Origin: Gnomoniopsis sp. IMI 355080
Lineage: Eukaryota > Ascomycota > Sordariomycetes > Diaporthales > Gnomoniaceae
Assembly (NCBI GenBank): GCA_027946555.1
Contig: JAPEVC010000187.1
Coordinates: 1-64,000 of the forward strand
Reading direction: 5' to 3'
Length of the DNA stretch: 64,000 nt
The translations under genes and the position numbers were made by a program. Below are positions 47,501 through 61,200 of this stretch, in pieces. Numbering within the stretch: the first letter of the stretch is position 1; each line of letters begins with the position of its first letter. The notes below the pieces were generated by a model. It made no database searches. It saw only the letters and a list, made by a program, of their open reading frames with translations, and was not told the origin of the DNA.

Positions 47501-47773
47501 GCACACGTAAGATACACACGAGAATTGGTCGGACAAGCATAGCAGTAGGAGCACATGTTTCGCGAAAGGTATCTAAACAAAGCCAGTGTTGATGAAATAA
47601 CACTCAAAAAGCCCCCATCCCACCCCCCGCCAGTAATGACAGTGCCGAAACAAAATTGTTGTATGTCGAGTGAAGAATGTATGACCTTTGGGGAAAACCT
47701 GCCCAACAGACGGCCAAGCAGCGCGAATCATCAAATTACCCTCACACACACACGCACACACACACACACACAC

Positions 47774-47808
<35 letters not shown>

Positions 47809-48528
47809 AGTACCTAAATGACGGCAAACCCCTTTCGTACTCATTCAAGTCCAGGTCCACGCTCCTTTGCCGGCCGTGTAGCCTCACCGTCTCTCACATA
47901 GTCGTACTCTCTTCGTTAACCCACCATGCATGCTCAAAGTGGCCTCAAACCGGTCAAAAGCAACATCAATAAACAATAAACGCAAGCAAGACCAAATCAA
48001 AGTTTTGTAAATTCCGCCTGAGCGTACCAGATCTCCGTCTTTGTTTTCCAGACTCCCTTTGCCGTTGCCGTTGCCGTCTCCTCGCGCCCATGGGTTTTCC
48101 TTGTCTCCCGCATCCCGGGTTGGTTTGTGATTTGATTTCGTATCGCTGTCATTTCTGAAGTCGTCTAGTTTTGGTCATGAGCTCGTGTATTTTGGCGGTT
48201 GACTTCCCGAAACCAGAACGAAAAATGAAAAAGAAAAGTGCTTTGCTGCAGGTCGAGTCTAGAAAGGCGCCTGCTTTGTACAAGCCGGCGTGACGCAGAA
48301 GTGGTGGTCTGTACGTGCGGAAAAGACGTAAATGATAGGATCGAACAAGGCGGAATAGAGCAAAGACTGGCTGGTAAAAGACTTCTTCATCGGTGATCGA
48401 AGCGTTGGAAGACAATGGCCGACAGGTGATTGGTGGTCAGCCGGCCTTCTTGCGTGTACTCCTTTGGTACTACGATGTAACGTCAGGGAAGGGTCATCAA
48501 GCTGAGACAGCCGTGGAAGTCAAGAGCC
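44565..48528. other. Gene-poor region with microsatellites
   Basis: No supported gene. A G-run follows the 129-aa gene at about 44580-44592, and a CATCCATC minisatellite lies at 46769-46800. A C/G-rich stretch lies near 47080-47150 and the composite CA/CT microsatellite at 47742-47808. The end nearest 48528 should include the 3' UTR of medA. Open frames are short and mutually overlapping. Confidence 0.45.
47742..47808. repeat. Composite (CA)n(CT)n(CA)n microsatellite
   Basis: A 67-bp composite: CA repeats with one CG interruption, about ten CT repeats, then CA repeats again. Minus- and plus-strand frames through it are translational artefacts. Confidence 0.95.
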
Positions 48529-51500
48529 CTAGGATTCTTCTTCCTTCTTGTCGCCGCGACGGGTTCTCTCTGTCCACCTTCGCTTGCCGACACGAGTTTC
48601 AAAGTGAGGAACTTTAGTCTTGACGTCCTGCATGATAGACTCGATAGCCTGCTTGGTCTTGTTGCGGTAACAATCAAGTGCGCGCTGGAGGAAGACAGGG
48701 CGACCCGCAAAGACTCGGCTCTGGAGCCATGCCATCCGGTATCCCAGATCGTTGAGACGCACTTCCTTGCCACGCATGGCCTTGCGCAGCTTAGGTATGT
48801 TGATCTCCATGTCCGAACCGTCACTGCATGGCACCTTGACCATCGTCTTACCCCTACCGCTAGCGCCCCGACCAGCTCGTCGGCCATCAGTCTCAGCATT
48901 GCCGTCGTCCTCAAAGTCGGTCAGATCCTCTTGGAAGAATCTGGACCCAGTGGCACTGGGTGGTGGACTCTGCATCTCGCGAGGGAAGTATGACCTGGGG
49001 TAGACCGACGAGCTCTTACGGAAAGAGTCGGGGATTTCGCGAGTGTCCACACCGTCGAGGGTGACACGCACACGAAGACGGCTCTGGCGGTCACTGTCTT
49101 CCACAAGAATGAACTTGCGCTTCTTTGCCTCAGGAATATCGGGGAACAGGCCTTCAGGCTCATCTCCGCCAGGCACCGAACCGCTGCGCCTAGCTGCGAT
49201 GGGGTGACCATTACTCAAAGTGTCTTGCAGCGAGGGCATGGAAGAGCTACCAGCAGGGGCATTGCTGGGATACCCGTAGCCATTGTTGAACACGTGAGCC
49301 TGGCGAACATCATCGGTGCCCGAGCCAGCCGGCTGGCCGGCGGGAGCTTGGTGGTGGTGGTGATGTTGGTCGTCCATATAGTCTCCGTCACCTGATGGAA
49401 GTAGGATGTCAGCATCCAGTATGAAACATGTGCGAGGGATCTGCGGATACGACTGCTCCTTTGAGAAAAGGTGTGGTAGGAAAGCGGAATAAGGGTCAAA
49501 AACAGGTAAGCGAGGCATGGATAATGACCGCAACTTGCGCGAAGGAACAGAAGGGTAAGGGTTGACAAGTATGCTATGATGTTTCGCAATATAAACAGAT
49601 CCGAGTGACTTGACTACAGTCTCTGGACCAAACGAACTGAAGAGTGTGTGTCTTGCTGCAAAGCTGATGGCTGGCCTGGCTGAGCCTGCGCATGCAAATG
49701 CGATGCGATGCCAGGTGCGACGCCTTGTAGCGACGACGAACCCAAAAGAAATCAGCAGAACAGACTAAGAGCGACGCAACAGCCGACTAAGATAATGTAC
49801 AGGTGGTCTTTTTTGAATGATATGCCGAGTCTTTCTGTCGCCGGGCTAGCTTCTGAAGCCATATATGTATATGAGTCGGCGCCGCCGTATAGAACAAAGG
49901 GAAGAATGAAAAACAGATCCCGAAATTCCAAACGCAACGTCCAAAAAACCAAGCGCAACCGCAACTTTAATCATGTTCGGAAGGTATCACAGGCAATCGC
50001 AGCGCGCACTTCACATCTGGTACATACCGACTTCGTCTCCTCCGTGGTGGCCATCTGGGTTACCGTGGCTCATGTGACCGCCCATGCCCATGCCAGGCTT
50101 GCCCATGGATGCTGAGCTCATGGGACCGGCAGACATACCGCCCGGGCCGCCTGGAATGTGAGCGGGAGTCGCCGGGCCATTCTTGCGGTGAGTCATCTTT
50201 GCCATACGTCGTACCCTTCGCGAGCGGAGGCGTGGGTCCTGGTTGCTGTTGCGCCAACTGTCGACTGCTCGCTGGATCAAGCCGCGCTTACCGCGCAAAG
50301 GAGGGTTCAACTGAGCCAGCGCCCAGCCCACAGTATTGCACTCCGTCTCATACTGCAGACGATTACCGCGGTACTGTTCCTTGGGGCAGCATGCCCGAGG
50401 ATACACGCAGTTCTCCGTCTTGAACTCTGGCTTGAGTTGATCGGTATCCACAGACTCAACGTCGCAGCGAATGGTGTACTCCATCTTGACCCTGTCCCTC
50501 GAGTATTCAAAAGCTATCCACTGAACTCCATTTCCATCTTGCCTGACAACAAGGGGAGTGGTCGCAGGAATAGGTCCCGGTGCCGCGTTGGGGTTGACAC
50601 CTGAGGTCGAACCGGTCGGCGTGTTAAGCTGAGCCCCGTTCTGAGGACCGGGAGAAGGACCACCGATGGGGCCTGAAGCCGATTGTCGCTGCATCTGAGG
50701 AACTTGTTGATGGGTATCGATCTTCTGCGGGTGCCGAGGGCTGTTTGTCATGGCGGCCTGTGCATGCTGCTGGGGGTGTTGCGCAATCTGTTGTTGCTGA
50801 TGCGGCTGGTGGCCCATCATCATGCTGGACTGAGGTTGCGGAGTGTGCTGAGCATACGGCGAAGGAGCCGCAGCCTGCTGAGCCATGGAACCCTGTGGCA
50901 TTGATCCATAGTGTTGTTGTTGAGGCGGCTGGGGGTAATAGGACTGGTGCATCTGCTGGGGCAGAGGCTGCTGCGAGTGCTGGCCATACATGCTCCGTTG
51001 GTCGTGACCAGAAGGCGACGCAACCTGTGCAGGAGAATTTGACGTGTGATATGACTGCAAGGGATATCTAGGCATTGTCGTTGCCATCATGTCTGCTTGG
51101 TCTGTCATGCGAGGAATTGGTTGTCAGTTTTGAAAGATTCTACTGCAAACGAGCGGTGTTTGTGAAGGTGAGAACGCGACTTACCTGGAGGGGCGGACGC
51201 GTATCCGCTCGGCGCGCTTGCGGTACTGTACGAGTTGGCTGGGTATCCGTAGGGCAGGGCGTCTTGAGGCGTGTTTGGTGCGTTGCTGCCCGAATTGGGT
51301 GGCGGGGGGTAGCTACTTGATGGGTACCCCGGAGCAGGTGGTGCAGCTTGGTGTTGCTGATGGACGATGCTGGGAGGCCGATGTTGCTGGAGATGGGAAG
51401 ATGGTGGAGCCTGAGGGTGGGGGTGGTGCTGTGTAGAAGAAGACAAAATGTCAGTACTAAAGGATCGACCAGGCATGAACGTGGAACTAGCCGCAATGAA

Positions 51501-53813
51501 ACTTCTGAGCAGAAAAAAAAATCTCCCCCGAAAGCGACCCGACAAGCAGGCAAATTATTTTTCCTGTAATATTAGCAACCGCGCGGAGTCACCCAACACT
51601 TGTCAAGGTGTCTTGCGATTTGCGAGGGCATACTAGTGCGCCTTAAGGTGACGGGGATGATGGATTGACCAGGTGCGGCACACAATGTGTATGCAGTGTC
51701 AAGACGAAGCGCGTCTGCGCCTGTGCGGCGACACTCGATGTGAGTGCACAAGCGAGGAACAGGGGATGGGGTTTGTCTGACCACTCAAACACCCCAGTGC
51801 ATCCAAGTTAGGAAATCAAACTGAGGATGATGTGTAATGAGGGTGCCCTTTGGTTCTGCAAGACACTGCGCGGGTAAGAGTGCTGCAAACCTCACGCAAG
51901 GCAAGGAATGACAGACTTTCTTGTGCGACGGGATGGTTGATTGAGATACTGCTGAAGACAGGAACAGACACAGGACAGGGCAAGCAGATACTAACCAAGA
52001 CCTAGAACTCTCAAGACAGGGTATGTGTACAGGTGCCAGGCGAGGAGGAGTAGGATGAGAAAGGTTGCGAGGGTAAGCCTCAGCAGATGGAGGGAGGGGA
52101 GCAGGGTTTGTCAAGATATTTGAGCTGGAGCAGGCTGGGCATAATCGACATCAGATCATCCCTATAACGAACTCGCTATAGGGCCTTGAGGCGCCGGTCG
52201 TTTCGAGGCGGTATAATGCCTGGCAATTGCACACAGCACTCGCGCGCTTTTTCTGCAGCGCACACCAGAGCACAGTACAAACTCGTTCTGTTGCCCGTGT
52301 GGAGTGCTCTGCTCCAGATTTGCAAGTGGGGATGATGTGCGCATAACGCTTGGGAAATGAGGTGGATAGCGCGAGGTGTGGATCTGATGCACTGGGGCGA
52401 ATGGGACTGTGCATTGGAAGGGAAGCCGAAGGTCAGGCTGGCAGGGCTAGTCCTAAACCGCAGCCCAACCCGAGGCTAAAGCAGGGTAATTGGATGGGAG
52501 GCAGGGAAAAGGAACAGCGGTGTGGCGAGGGGTGTCCTGGTCAGTATGGGATGCATCCCTGCTGTGCGCGAAAAGTCGCATGCAGTGCCTTGGTCCACTT
52601 GTCTCGAGTACAACGGGATTCGTAACGGGGGACCCGCGGAAGTATGGAGGAGGTTCCTAGACTGTAACCGGGGACCGTTGCGGGAGACTTCCCGGCCAAC
52701 GTCCCATCCAGGCTTCAAACTTTATCCTTCTCGACAAAAGGCCGGCCACCGCCACAGTTAGAATGAGAACGGCATTTGACTGGCTCCGGTTACATGCCAG
52801 CCACGAAGAGAAAAGCCGCTGCTGACACCGCGGGATCATTTGTGGTGGTTTTGTGACGTCTGATCTGCTCGGTCGCGGTCAAAGATTCGAAGCCAGAGGA
52901 TAGGTATCGAGGTAGCTTTCAAGAGCACGCACTTGACGCGCCTAGGTAACTTGCGGCATCCATCGCAATGAGTGCTTAATTTTGATCGTTGAAGTGTGGG
53001 CCACCGAATACAGGATGCAGGGAGTCCGAATCTAGCTTCAACGAGCCACTGGCGACAAGTTCTTGCCAGGATACCGGTCCAGCCATGGCGCTTCTCGAAT
53101 CTTGCTTGACTCTGCAACTCACCGAGATGAAAGCCAGCCACAGCGTAGTGTCGTATTGCCTGAATGATGGTGTCGGAGTAGAAGCCAAAAATAGGACGTA
53201 AACTCTCAGGGGAAATCAATGAACAACGTCTCTTGTTGGTCGCATGACGCGTCCGAAGGTCTCTGTGCCATGCGTTGTCGTACCTCCGTCGCCAGCTTGG
53301 CACGTGCTTCAGAAATGACGACAGGGAGATCCAAGTCCCGTCGCAGACAAGGTTTTCTGGGGTTGCGCTAGCAGGCCTGGCCAGCAAGGCCCCCGGCTGA
53401 AACAGGTCTCCCCTGTGATTCCACCCAGAGAGCCGAGCCCAATCCGGCCTCTGGGCGGTGCTGCGACCCGCAGTCTCGTCTTCTGGAATCAATCCAGAAT
53501 CTACGACATGACCAGGCATCCCACGATGCCGCAATGCCACAATGCCATAGCAGGGGTCGGGGAACAGGGGCATGCAGAGGCTTGGGGCTGAACGTGAACC
53601 GAGCCACATCTTGACAGAAACGGCGGCCAGACACTAGAGGAGGAAAACGATCGTGGGCTCATGCAGTCCAGAGGCTACCGCTTCCCAGCATGCAATGCAG
53701 GTCCAAATCGGGTAGAAACAAAAGAAAGAAAAACGTTTATCAATTGCAAAATGTAGACTCACCGAGTCAGCGGAAGAAGGCTCCTCTTTGAAACCCTGGC
53801 GGTGTTGAGCCAT
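48529..53813 (-). CDS. medA: Medusa-type developmental regulator (MedA/Ren1/Acon-3)
   Basis: Minus-strand exons 53813-53763, 51428-51185, 51101-50028 and 49391-48529 give 743 aa. The N-terminal half is low-complexity (Gln, Pro, Ser, Met, His) like a transactivation region. The conserved Medusa domain spans WIAFEYSRDRVKMEYTIRCD, VYPRACCPKEQYRGN, VGWALAQLNPPLRGKRGLIQ, RAVDSWRNSNQDPRLRSRRVRR. Exon 4 carries the second block: KKRKFILVEDSDRQSRLRVR, VYPRSYFPREMQ, LGYRMAWLQSRVFAGRPVF. These identify the MedA/REN1/acon-3 family, nuclear regulators of conidiophore morphology. Intron 1 (2334 bp) and intron 3 (636 bp) are far longer than neighbours. The first exon (MAQHRQGFKEEPSSADS, GTGAGT donor) is inferred; an alternative start is 51476, retaining the 51429 CAG codon. 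Confidence 0.85.
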
Positions 53814-55254
53814 TTCGTATCCCGATACAACATACAATGGACGGGATTATCAGAGGTTGCTGATGAAGGGCCGACCTGTAACGCAAATTATCAGTCTACC
53901 GATCCGATTTGCCAATTTCAAAACACACCAGATGGCTCAATCTCAAAATAGCAGTTGCGTTATGCCCTCGCAAAGTGCGTTGGCCAAGGCCCCAAAGCCC
54001 CGCTAGTCATGGAAGCGAGCTCGTGCTCCGAGCGGCTGCTCTTGGTTTGTTTTTCGGTGGTTGTTTTTCTTCTCCCTTTTCCGCTTTGGGAAAAAAGCGA
54101 AGTTTCTGTCGGGCCGTTCTCACAAGCAGAATTGTCGGCGTTCTATCGGCCTCAACCAATGGATGTGGGGCAAGAGCGTCGGGATCACCGCAATCTTTGA
54201 CCCCAAATCGAGATGCGACTCGATGGAAGAGGGTAGAGAATTTCTGGAGGAGCTTGAAATTGCGTGACTTACCAAATCTGAATTGACACGTGTTCAAGTT
54301 GCAAACCTGAACATATGGATAACAATCCACGACGTGATAATAAATGCGACTAGTTTGCCTATAAGCATCAAGTCAGCGACTCATTCAATTGAATTCCAAT
54401 GCCGTCAATCGGGCGTGGGGGTATGCGAAGAAAAAGACAAGGCTGTAGCATCATAGCCAGGCTGTATGTCGAGGCTGGAGATTGAGGCTGAAGCAAACCG
54501 CAGACCTCTGGCAGGGTAGTCCTCGGCCATGCGTGGCCTGTGGAAGGCGAGCTTTCGAAAAAGACATGCTGCAGAACATGGGAAAGGGTGGGTGAAAGAA
54601 CAATGCGGTGTCTGAACGAACAAGCATTGGGATCTGACAGTGAGATGGCATACATACCTGTCGAGTATTCGACGGGTGCGACAGGCGCTTGCAGGGAATC
54701 CTGGCAGGGCGTGGATGCGTCGCGTGTGAGGCCTTGTTATGAGCCACGCAGTCGGGATGGTTTTGTGAGAGTTCAGCCCAGCGGCCACGTGAGGGCAGAC
54801 TTGGGATACCCTCGACGGCGAGCAGGGTCGTTACACCCTAGTAGGTATCGTTGACAGGCTTGACAGGCAAGGGATGTGCTGTCAAGATGTAAACACACTA
54901 CAATCGAATTGTAGGCGACTAGATGACGGCTCAAAGAAAAGGCCGACGAAAGCAAGTTTTACTGCAGGCTTTGAATTCTGAATGATGATCCCGAGTTAGC
55001 TCTGCTATTGCTGCTAAAGAGCTGCTACAGGTAATGTATCCGCGTATGAAAGGATATGAAAAGGTCACGGAGGAGAAGTGAACAGGGACAGTCATGACAT
55101 GGGTGGCATGAGGGCAGGGAAATGCAAGGACATGGGGTAAAGACGGCTGACATACGCAATAGACTAAAACGCCCTCGAAGCGCGGGTTGCAAATGACGCA
55201 GACGGGATAGTGAAGTACGGAATCGAAAAGCGCGGTTGCTAGTGCGCGTGTGAA

Positions 55255-55277
55255 TGTGTGTGTGTGTGTGTGTGTGT
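55255..55277. repeat. (GT)n microsatellite
   Basis: An uninterrupted GT dinucleotide run of about 11 units in the region upstream of medA. Confidence 0.9.
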
Positions 55278-58200
55278 AGTGTGGGATGCAGCAAAGGGAG
55301 ACAGGGGCGTTGAATGTTCTTGTAGAAGTTTGGAGACCTTCTGTAATGAGGGGAGTGAAGTGGCGTCATGTCCCAAAGTATCCCACACAGTACTTAGCAG
55401 ACGAGGGTACTCCGTGCTGACAAAAGGATTGAAAACTTGTATGTGGATGGGCCACCAAGTCAGGAAGAAAAAAAAGGTGGCTTACAAGTTGGCCGCCACA
55501 CTGCGCCGACCCACTTGGAGCGGATATTAGGAAGGACAAAGCTAGGGTTATCGGTGTGTGTGAGAAGCTTGTATGGTGGTGCTTGCGAGCTGGCCTGTCC
55601 TTCCGTGGCGGTCTTTGCATGCGACCCTGGCTGTCCATTAGGATGGGGGGGGGTGGATGCCCGACTAAGACATGTGGCAGGGGGCGATCGCAAGTAGTGG
55701 TCACCAATGATGAATTGGTTATGAATGCAAAGCGAGGGAGTTGGCTTTACGGAGAAAGACAATGGAGGAATTGTAAATGACGCGTACCTTGTGAGAAGAT
55801 GGGACGAACGCGAAGAACGGCCTCTCTAATTCGTTTGCGCGGTGTCGCCAATTCCGGGAGGGCTAACTGGTAAAAGGTGCGCCAGATACTCGACGGACGG
55901 TGGCCAAAGAAGCGTCGCACAATTGCGGAATAATCTTGACCAGATGATCAAGTTGGGATGGTCCAAGGTTATTGGGTCGGGCGACAGGTTCGCTTAGTAC
56001 CGGGGCAGGGAAACGGTCTCAGGTTTGACCGAGGCAGGACTCCGGTGCTCGTGTTTTGTACAAAGTGGCGCAGGTGAGTTTGCGGCGTGTCTGTACGGTG
56101 AGGAAGGTTGCCGGTGCACGGGTGGCAGGCTGACACAGAGCCGATTTTTCAATGAGTAAAGATGCGGCCTGATCTCTGCAACGTAGGTATATGTCAGAAG
56201 ATGACTCTGCTGTTGGGTGCGAATTCGGACCGGAGTGGGACGCGACGCAGTCAAGAAGGTTATTATATCGAGGCTCGGGCTTGAGTGCTGCGCAGAGGGG
56301 AAGAAGCGCGTCGTGGTACAAGAAGAAAGGTAATGTCGCACGTGGAAGAACCTTCAGACTCGGACTCTGTTTGGTCAAAATGCGAGCTTGAAGTCACAAA
56401 AAGACAGAGGATCTCTGATGAGTCGCAGCGCGAAAGGTTGTGGTGTAGTTTTTGAAGTCTCGAATCGAGGTCAACAGGCGACCGCGACCTTGTCGTCAGA
56501 GACAGGGATGATCGTGGTCAATAACAAAACCGTTGAGCGCGAGAGCAGCTTGCAGACCGTGATGATCCTGGAAACACGTTGAAAATGCGATAGTCAGTTC
56601 AGTCCGGTGCAAATGCCACAGTACCGGTAAATACGAGTACAACGTGGGCGCAAGTCGAGATGTTGGGCAGGTAAGGTTGTGAAGTCAAATCCCCGACGCG
56701 ATAGACAGTGCAGGGCAGGGCAGGACAGGGTAGATCAGCTCATCAACAGCGCGCGCAGTGTCACACAGAGATCGCCAGGGTCCATCGAGTCGCGCCGAGC
56801 CGAAAGAGCACTCGAAAGTCTGTGTCTGCAACAGAATGCAAGCGATGCTTTCTTGTCAAGTCCGTCTGGTTTTTTCAAAGTTCTAGCCGGCCGTTGTTGA
56901 CGTTGACACAGGCGCGACTGCTGGGTGCTCCTCCTAGTTGGCGACGGCGTTTTCCCCCAGCTCCAGGGCTTCGGGTGCACGCACAGGGACAGGGGCAGGG
57001 AGCAGAATAGAGGAAAAGACAACGGGGTGCTTTGGAACGAACCTTGTGATCAGCTCCACGAAACGCGTGTCGTCGGTGAGCGGTATTGACAATGCTGTAG
57101 GTCAAAGCCACGGATGATTCTCGAGCGCTATCGAGTCTTGTGGAGGAAAGGCCAGAGGAACAATTGATGACTTGAGCTGTGAAGGTGTAGAGATTTCTCA
57201 AAGTTGAGAGAAGTTCTGCAGGCTGCAAGTTGAGACTGGGTTCTGGGATCGGGGGGTGGCCTGGGATAGGTTTTTGGCAAGGGCAGGTGCCACGGAGAGC
57301 ACCGAGCAGGGTCAGGGAAGTAGCAGGGACAGGGGTGCTGGCAGGGTTTTTCACCGCCGAAACCTGGTATGTGCGTTACCGGGTCAGCTCCTTCTCCCAC
57401 TCACACAGGCACAACTCTGGCAGCCTTGAAAAAGCTGAAGGTGTAATACAGGTGGGGACCGCAACTTCCTTTGAAATTCTATTTCTTGCCGATGCCAGTG
57501 CCATTGCCAGTGCGCAGTCTCGCTTACTGGAAGTCTTTCTAACTTGGGAAGCTTGAACTCAACCTCGTGTCCATCACACACACAGAGCACGCCGATCTGC
57601 TATTGCTGCTGCCGCGGGAGCAGGGCTGGCTGCAACCTTGTAGTTTTTGAATCTCATGTCACGGCGTCCACTTCCCACCCCTCCCACCCATCTCATCTAC
57701 TGAATCCATGTCGAATAATGCCGACATACCAGAATTGAACGAAGGCAAACAGTCAATACAACCACATCGCACACAAGAGTGACTTGGTCCCCAGTAACGA
57801 TCCTGTTCCAATATTGATCTAGCGACATCTATTTTTTACGCCTGGGCCAGTCCTGTTACGGTATCGTATTTGGAGGTCCGATGCACCTGAAATTAACCCT
57901 CTCACTATAGTATCATTGCCTCATTTCCGTTCACTTAGCCTTATTACTTTTCCTTCTCTTCGCTATCGACAAGCTTGTGCAGGTCCGCGCACACCGAAAA
58001 GGTCATTACAGAGTCGCAGTCACGCCGCTGATGGATAGTCGACTATCATTGCGTCTTCTTTTTGCCGAGGGGCTCTGCTTGCCAGGTGAGCATGACCTTT
58101 CTTCTACCTCTTGGTCATTTTTGTTTCGTGTTTTTTTTTTCTTCTTGTACACAACTTGTGTCCTGGTGAGTGCCGTCTCTAGTACCTGGAACAGTGCAAC

Positions 58201-61200
58201 ACTCCAGCGTGCCATGAGGCATGGGGCCCTCTCCCATCCAAAATGCTACACTACAGTCGAGAGGTGGTCACATCACCTGCATCCAGAGAGAGCTCATTCC
58301 TGGCCGGCCACGAGACTCTCCAGGTTGCCGTCGTCGTTCGGGGTCGCTGTCCATGTCGTCGCGGGCCGCACCTGCTGGTCAGGGATTGTGCGTCCCTTCG
58401 AAGATCCCGATCCTCTGGTTCCTCGACAGGGCCCCTGGCACGAACTCCAGCTCAAGTTGGAGCTGTCACGCAGCACCCAAGCAAGTCGGCAAGGCTCTCA
58501 TGAACTAGGTGGAGGCCGGCCCCTGCACTCTGTCTGGGGCCCTGTCCTCACCTAGAAAAATCCTTGACTGACAGTAGCTTCGAGGACCTGGGAATGTGCA
58601 TTGTCAGCCGCCAGGGCAGGTACCGCGTCTTGACGACATTGACATCACGAATACCTGCGACAGAAACACCATGGACATCCTCGCCCTTCACTAACCCGGG
58701 CCTGACCGAGCATCATCGCTTGGCTTGTGTAGTGTATTCTGACTTTGGCATTTTCCATGCTTCTTCTGCAGCATCATTCTCCTTACATAGGTGTCTGTTC
58801 ACTAACGTCCGGGAGTCGACCTCTCCGAGGGTTCGGGGGTTTTGAGAAGCGGTGGTGCCATATTATGGACAACTCGAAAGACGGCAACGACATGTCTGTC
58901 CCAGTCTCTTGCGCCAGATCTTTCCACTCTCAGAGAGTCATCTTTTCTCTCATGTACCTCGGTCGTTCTGATCGAAAAGAGCGAGACTCGATGAGCCTAC
59001 CATCAAACTCACTTTGATTCAGAAAAGTGTCGTGGACTCCTACACCAAGCTCAAGCTTTACGCGGCCTTGAGGCTACCTTGGGCTGCTAGGTACAGTCCG
59101 CATCAGCTTCCCGTGCAGCTCCACATGCACAGACACTGCAGTTCTTCAAATATCAGAGGCGCTGCTGAGAATTGGGCTGCTTCTATCACTAAGTATAACC
59201 TGCATAGGCGATTCGATACGATTTGGAACACCAACAAGAAACAGCCTATCGATGCCAAATGTGTGATGTGCCTCGATGTTGCTATAAATACCTCTTCCGA
59301 CACAACGGCAACACACTTCCCACCAGCTAAGTCTCTGACCCTGGCGGCTTGTCTTTGTCCCGCAGAATTGCAGCAGGGAAACACCACGGCAACTGCACGA
59401 TAGCTGTCAGAGTTTCAACTTCTTTCAGAAGCCGGCCTGTCATGCACGGCAATGCAGGGCTATGACAGCCCTAGAACGGCAGTTGGCGCTCACATCGCAG
59501 GGCCAGCCTGGTCCTCCGGCCACCCCAGCAAGCAAGCCTGCAAATCCCGCCAAACCCACACAGGTCATTCACGCGCCATCCGGTCTTGCTCTTCCTGAGC
59601 AGCACTGAGCAGCACTGAGGCCGCAGAGTACAAGTGAAAGTCGTGGAAGCAAAAATCTTGCTTAGATGCGAGCGAATCTCGATCCACTTCTGTCGAGAAG
59701 AACGCTAAACTCACGGAGGGATATCGAGCTTGAGGGCGACTTCAGCACTTTTGTCCTAGCCACACTTGTACTGCAGCGTCTGCACCAGGTCACCAAACAT
59801 CCCCGTCTCCGTCTGGGGATGCCCTGTTCGCACATCACCCCCTGGCCCTGCCATGTTCGACACGCACAACCTAGTACGCCTCAGCCCAAGTATCTTCTCA
59901 GTAGTTGGTACAAGACTAGCATAGCAGTTGGTGTATCTAATTCCTTTCAGCACCAGCAAACATTGAATGGCTACACATACCATCCGAGCATCATTTGAAA
60001 GCTCACAGTAAAGAACGAGTAATGCAAAGCAACTACTAGTTAACTAACTCGGGGCTTCGGCCTCCCTCAATACTGCGAAAACGTGTGACGGTGGAGTCAC
60101 TCTGCATCAAACGCTCGTCGGCCGAGTCATACTCTGTTGGTGACCCTCTCCGGATTTGTCGTGCAGCGCGCCGGATCCGATCTTTGACCGTACCGGTATT
60201 CCAATTGGGCTTGGAGCAGTGGATTTCGCAAAACCCAAGTCCCGCGGATCACCGATCGAAATTCGACGTGACGAATCGTTTCTGCGAGCAAGGCCAACGT
60301 TCCAATCATGTTTACGCGGCGGGAATTCTCGCACTGGTCACTGTGTGCTGCGACACTGCAGCCTGATGATGAAGTAAGTACCACTGAGATGTCTCTACTC
60401 GGCCGAACCCACTCAGGCCTCAGCTACCTCCAGGAACAAGGAATTTTCAACAGCCGTAGGATTTTATGCCCCTCCACGTTCTGCAGGGGGATTGTCGGTC
60501 AAGGTTTAAACCTCGGGGAAGCTGGCCCCGGTAAAGACTGGCCTAATCAGGCACATTTCGATGTGTCTAGTATGACCGTAGTAGTCTGTACAAGACCTGC
60601 CTGGCCGCCTGGCTAGTTTTGGTGCACTATGTCTAAGTGCAGCTCTGTTTGAGTCGTGCTCTTACAGTACATTGTCTGGTCCGAAATGCCAAAGGCTCTT
60701 TCGTCGAACTGGAGGTTTCGATGTCTTTCGACGGTGCTAGCACGGGAAACACCATGTACCCCAAGTATACCAACAACTGCAGATCTCGTCATCATGGCAT
60801 GTAGGCGGGTCTCGCTTCCATGTGGAGGGCTGGTAAGACCGGGCCAGGTAAGAGGAAAAAGAGACCCCCACTGAAGGAAAAGCAATGACAGGGCATGGTG
60901 TTTGGGGTGAACGCCACAGCGGCACCCTACCAGCCTACGAACATGCACAAGCAAGGCCCTGCCTCCCAAACCAAAGGTTGGTCGCACAACATCGAACGCA
61001 GTCTGCAAGAGAAGCTCGATCCGCAGGCTTCTCAGCCTACCGAATCACTCACCGGTGCTTCTGGCGTAGGTAGCGGCGCAGCAATCGTGTTGTCATCGAT
61101 TTCCTCACTTTTTCACGAATCCACCCTCTGGCCGAGCCCAGCCAGCACGATCGCAAATGTCAGAATCTGCCACGAATCAAGGAATTCGGTAGTCATTTCC

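Noticed and set aside
47742..47808. CRISPR-like repeat array
   Set aside because: Dinucleotide microsatellite without spacers, in a eukaryote.
52836..53609. 257-codon minus-strand open frame
   Set aside because: Lies inside the proposed medA intron 1, has random composition with many Cys/Trp/Arg, and shows no domain. GC-balanced sequence gives such frames by chance.
57977..58555. 192-codon plus-strand open frame
   Set aside because: Starts without context, no splice logic and no recognisable fold; overlaps open frames in other phases.
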